From the NCBI GenBank assembly GCA_023101885.1, contig JALPQD010000089.1, positions 2,961,087 through 3,025,086 of the forward strand: 64,000 nucleotides of DNA, written 5' to 3'. The position numbers were made by a program, and so were the translations under genes. Under the pieces are notes generated by a model that was given only the letters and a program-made list of their open reading frames with translations, was not told the DNA's origin and made no database searches. The DNA is from Typhlomys cinereus. Lineage: Eukaryota > Chordata > Mammalia > Rodentia > Platacanthomyidae. Positions 60,865-64,000 of the stretch are shown here, piece after piece; the stretch's first letter is position 1, and each line of letters begins with the position of its first letter.

Positions 60865-62683
60865 GTAAGTTTCCAGGAATGGTCACTGTTAACTTTTTTC
60901 CTTTTCCTTTCCTTTTGAGTTTGGCTTTTATTACTTCCCTGAGGGCCTTACGTTTCCTAGCATGCACAAGATACGAGTTTTATTTGTTACCTAGCTGTGA
61001 ATGCTCCTATGAAATAATTTTTTCGGTCATTTCGTTCTGCATGTCAGCATTGAAAAGCAAAGTGTGTCGAACACTCTAACGTCTGCTGCAGTTAACACCT
61101 TCCCTTTCTGACCGTGCATTGCGGCCGGCATGGTCCCCGATGCCCAACACAGCATCGCTTGCTCGCGGCCTAATCTCTCCCAGAGAGCAAGAGGCCATGT
61201 TGAAAGAAAGGGTGAGCTCAATGTCCTAGGACAGCATCGCAGAAATAGACTATATGTTCTTTCTTCTGCCTTTTTGCATATGGAAATACTTAATGACCTT
61301 GGCCAATTCCATAATTGAGCTGTACTTTGCTATTCATAAAAGGAGCTATTTTATAGTCAAAAGAAACATGCATTCTCAAACAGTAGATATTAAGTGATCT
61401 GACTTGTAACTCTTCGTTATTAACGTTGACTGATTTTTTTTCTCTGACTAGCAGTGATCCTGCTTGAACCGTTTGTATGACACAGTTTTAGATAAGCATT
61501 TATGCCCTTTCTACCAGTGCTTTGTTAAGCTGAGTCTTAATTGATACCATAAAATGAAAACAAAATAGTAATATATTAGACCTTAACTATTTCTAGTTAT
61601 TCACATCTTTAGCCTGTGTCTCAATCTTCTGTCCTCTGACTTTGCTTTCTTACTCCTAATCCCATTGTAAAAGCATCAATGAAGCAAGAGCAGAACGCTG
61701 TGCCTCTTGCAACTGTACCACATATTCAATTCTGTTTTGTTTGTTCTTAATTTAACAGCTGCGGGCAACATGTTTTCGGTGTTCATTTCATTTTATAAAA
61801 CAAAAGAGCGCTGAGCTGGACTTCATTTTCAAGGGTGGCTTGCATAACCCTTTGCTATGATGCCTTTCAGAATTCAAGCTGTTGATTTGAACTGGCCTTT
61901 TTAGCTCTGTAGATGTAGTAAACAAAATCTGACCAAGAATAACTGCTTTTCTTAAAGATGAAAACTTTATCTTTGAGTCGCTGCATAGAGAATGATATGA
62001 CACTGGTTTTAGAAGTTCGACACTGGTTTTAACATCTGGGCAGCATCCAGCTCCACCAGAGGGAATTTGTAAATTTTCAACGTAGAAGCAAAAAAGATCA
62101 TTTTGACATAGTGTTTGTAAATAATAAACATTTAAAAGTACTAACTACATCATAATATCAGTGCTGCCCTTTTAAACCCAGATTGTCCAGATGTTTGATC
62201 ATGAAGGTTCACTGTCATGAACCATGTCTTCATTCACTTATCGGTGAGGAAAACAGCCTCAAAGGCATTCATTCACACTCTCTTCACTCTTGCCCCTCTG
62301 GACATATTACATATGTGTCCACATGAGCAGTGCAGTTCTGTCCTCAAAGCCGTGCAGAGATAAATGATTTGAGTGAACATAAGCTCATGATTTGGTTTCT
62401 ACCATTTTTATGCTCCAAAACAAATCTGCTCAGCTGACAAGAATGTAACTGATCAATGTATTTCAAAGTGCTTTGTTCTTTAGTGTTATAGAATAACATT
62501 GTATATTCATCATTCTCTTTGGAAGAGTATACATTCCTTTTTAAACCAAAGTGCTGTCCAAATTGTTGAAAAATCAAGTAGTCACATATGTAACATTTTG
62601 CTAAAGTGACACATGAAGATGCTGATGAGCTGATTATTCATAATGCAAGAGGTACAGGTGAAAGAAAGTAACTCTGATCATAA
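60865..62683. other. Intron after the short HOOK exon
   Basis: It contains a TGCATG at 61038-61043 and a weak 28-bp micro-exon candidate at 61184-61211. Otherwise nothing is recognised. Confidence 0.4.
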
Positions 62684-62969
62684 AAGCTCTACTTCTAGGC
62701 TAGAGAGATGACCCAGGGGTTAAGACTCTGCCTCACAAGCAGAAGGTTCTAAGTTCGAATCCTAGGACCCACATAAAAACACCAGGCAGAAACAGCTTCT
62801 GATCCTGGTGGGCAGAGCTTGGGAGATTCCAGAGCAAAGCAAGAAGGAGGTAAAAGCAATCTAGGATGATGCCCAAAGTCACCCTTGATCCTCCACAGAG
62901 ATCATGTGCCCCCACACACACACATACTCTCTCTAAATGAATAATAAAGTTTTTTAAGTTCTAATTCTA
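62684..62969 (+). repeat. tRNA-derived SINE (family A) with target-site duplication
   Basis: The head GGCTAGAGAGATGACCCAGGGGTTAAGACTCTGCC, a near-perfect B-box AGTTCGAATCCTA, the family body and a CACACA/AATAATAAAG tail. AAGCTCTACTTCTA (62684-62697) and AAGTTCTAATTCTA (62956-62969) match at 12 of 14. Confidence 0.85.
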
Positions 62970-63139
62970 TCATGTAACCAAGACACATCCTCTGATATGT
63001 TAGTGGACCTATGCTTATAAGGAAAGAAATTGGAATGTTACTAACAGCCATGTTCATTAAGAATGAATTGGCAGAATTCATGGCAAGATTCACTGGTAGA
63101 AATCAGGCCCTTTATCTTCTCTCTGTTCCATTTCTCTAG

Positions 63140-63342
63140 AATTCAATAGCTGTCCAAGCAAGGATGTTAGCGTAAAACCAGGAAATACCAATTCACAAAA
63201 GGTTCCAGTGACTTATTTCTACTCACCAAAGCAGGAAAGCTCTCCAAGAATCTCTTTGTATCCCGAGAATTTGTTTGCAAAGTTTTTAAATAGGACTAAA
63301 ATTCAAGGGACTCCAGGGATCAGTCAGCAATTTGAAATGTAG
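63140..63342 (+). CDS. Candidate alternative last exon of DLG2 (hypothetical)
   Basis: An acceptor-like CCATTTCTCTAG ends at 63139. From 63140, in phase 1 like the cassette exon, the frame is open for 66 codons (starting FNSCPSKDVSVKPG and ending GISQQFEM) to TAG at 63340-63342. An AATAAA follows at 63678-63683. Joined to either HOOK exon it would give Gln or Lys at the junction and a protein that ends without a guanylate-kinase domain. I do not recognise the peptide or any repeat in this stretch. The frame is also open upstream only to a TAG at 63097, so it is not part of a longer ORF. A chance origin is possible, because AT-rich introns hold many acceptor-like sites. No donor within it looks convincing, hence a terminal exon. 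Confidence 0.35.
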
Positions 63343-63528
63343 CATTCTTTCAGAATAATTAAGTGCTAAAATCCAGATATAGAAAGGATTGAAAAAAAAA
63401 TTTCCTACACAACAGAAGTGCCTGAAATTAAGAAAAGTGTTTAATGGAGGCACATTGTCCTTTTGAACACCAGTCTGGAAATGTAAGAATTTTATGAATG
63501 TGTCATCGCAGAAGAAATGAAAGAAAAA

Positions 63529-63604
63529 AGGAAGGAAGGAAGGAAGGAAGGAAGGAAGGAAGGAAGGAAGGAAGGAAGGAAGGAAGGAAGGAAGGAAGGA
63601 AGGA
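63529..63604. repeat. (GGAA)n array
   Basis: About 18 perfect GGAA units on the coding strand, some 245 bp upstream of the cassette exon. Confidence 0.97.
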
Positions 63605-63677
63605 GAAAATTGTAATTTATGGTAATTATCTGATTTGCTAAGAAACAGCAGCCGAGCAACAATTATCTGTCCAATAC

Positions 63678-63683
63678 AATAAA
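63678..63683 (+). terminator. AATAAA possible polyadenylation signal
   Basis: A canonical AATAAA lies 336 bases after the stop of the candidate last exon. The following 40 bases are T-rich (TTTTCATCTTTATCTT). It would serve that exon if the exon is real. Isolated AATAAA is common in AT-rich introns. Confidence 0.25.
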
Positions 63684-63847
63684 GTTTTCATCTTTATCTT
63701 AGCCTAATCCTCTCAATACAATCTCTTCTGCGGCCTTTTACTTGCCTTTTTGCTCACATTTCTAGTAGCTTTGCATGGGTCTTCCTTTCCATTCTGGCTG
63801 CTCTCCAGTGCTTGGTATTTCTTTAATTTGCTGTGCTGTTCTTGCAG

Positions 63848-63889
63848 AACATGTTTCTTCTAATGCCAGCGATAGCGAAAGTAGCTCCC
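63848..63889 (+). CDS. DLG2: DLG2 cassette exon, serine-rich HOOK insert
   Basis: This 42-bp exon is phase 1 to 1, so it adds 14 residues without changing frame. After the split first codon (Gln after the long HOOK exon, Lys after the short one) it reads HVSSNASDSESSS. DLG1 has the near-identical HVTSNASDSESSY segment, so this is a conserved, optional part of the HOOK. The many serines beside acidic residues look like casein-kinase-type phosphorylation sites, which is an inference. Acceptor CTGTTCTTGCAG and donor GTAAGT at 63890 are both strong. A TGCATG motif lies 71 bases upstream and a (GGAA)n array about 245 bases upstream. The last codon before the split is TCC (Ser), where I remember Cys or Tyr in relatives. 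Confidence 0.9.
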
Positions 63890-64000
63890 GTAAGTTACTG
63901 CTTTGGTTTGCTGTTCTTTTCTTTGCAAATGCCCCCATTGCCTGTGGTGATCATTTCAGACTTTTTTTTGTTAGTTTTTTTTTTCAACTGCTACCTTTTA

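Larger units (their letters stand above)
1..64000 (+). other. DLG2: DLG2 gene, internal part (SH3-HOOK region and introns)
   Basis: The window lies inside DLG2, which encodes PSD-93 (chapsyn-110), a membrane-associated guanylate kinase that clusters NMDA receptors and potassium channels at the postsynaptic density. Five exons on the + strand read in order as the SH3 domain and the HOOK linker, with phases that fit each other. Visible introns are 8,519 bp (20181-28699), 31,003 bp (28776-59778), 940 bp (59879-60818) and 2,983 bp (60865-63847). PDZ3 and earlier exons should lie to the left, and the exon beginning RGQED plus the guanylate-kinase exons to the right. DLG1 is the closest paralogue. 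Motifs such as KPGVIDSKG, KKSFIFSRKF and DIPGLGDDGYG are the DLG2 versions as I remember them, so I prefer DLG2. Confidence 0.93.

Noticed and set aside
62698..62770. tRNA genes at SINE heads (A- and B-box matches)
   Set aside because: The boxes belong to tRNA-derived SINEs with a body and A-rich tail; no cloverleaf with an acceptor stem was evident.
63529..63604. CRISPR-like or other structured array
   Set aside because: A pure 4-bp microsatellite in a mammalian intron, with no spacers.

Overview
The window is mammalian nuclear DNA, almost certainly from a rodent. It carries MIR and L2 relics, L1 fragments, an Alu/B1-type fragment, B3-like SINEs and many copies of a roughly 230-bp tRNA-derived SINE whose 3' end runs into (CA)n and (AAATA)n. 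I cannot name the species. The SINE mix fits a myodont rodent (muroid or dipodoid), and I saw no typical mouse B2 or ID copies. There is no sign of bacterial or organellar sequence.

The only gene I can support is the 3' half of DLG2 (PSD-93 / chapsyn-110, a postsynaptic MAGUK scaffold), on the + strand. Five exons are visible. They are the SH3-core exon (20004-20180), the exon holding the end of the SH3 and the start of the HOOK (28700-28775), two alternative HOOK exons (59779-59878 and 60819-60864) and a small in-frame cassette exon (63848-63889). The PDZ exons lie before the window and the guanylate-kinase exons after it.

The splice phases are informative. The 100-bp and 46-bp HOOK exons both enter in phase 0 and leave in phase 1, so exactly one must be used. 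Joining both reads into TGA at 60836-60838, and skipping both shifts the frame. The 42-bp cassette is phase 1 to 1 and can follow either. A candidate alternative last exon at 63140-63683 has an acceptor of the right phase, 66 open codons, a stop and an AATAAA. It would give a MAGUK without a guanylate-kinase domain.

Layout: 1-20003 is intron before the SH3 exon. 20181-28699 is an 8.5-kb intron. 28776-59778 is a 31-kb intron dense in retroelements, including an L1 ORF2 remnant, nested SINEs and several insertions with readable target-site duplications. 59879-60818 is a short intron with a CA/CG repeat and a long pyrimidine tract. 60865-63847 is an intron containing the candidate last exon and a (GGAA)n array. 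Everything outside the exons is intron sequence, repeats and microsatellites. Most apparent open frames are microsatellite or repeat reading frames.

The possible novelty is the splicing control of the HOOK region, not a new gene system. All family comparisons come from memory and none was run as a search.
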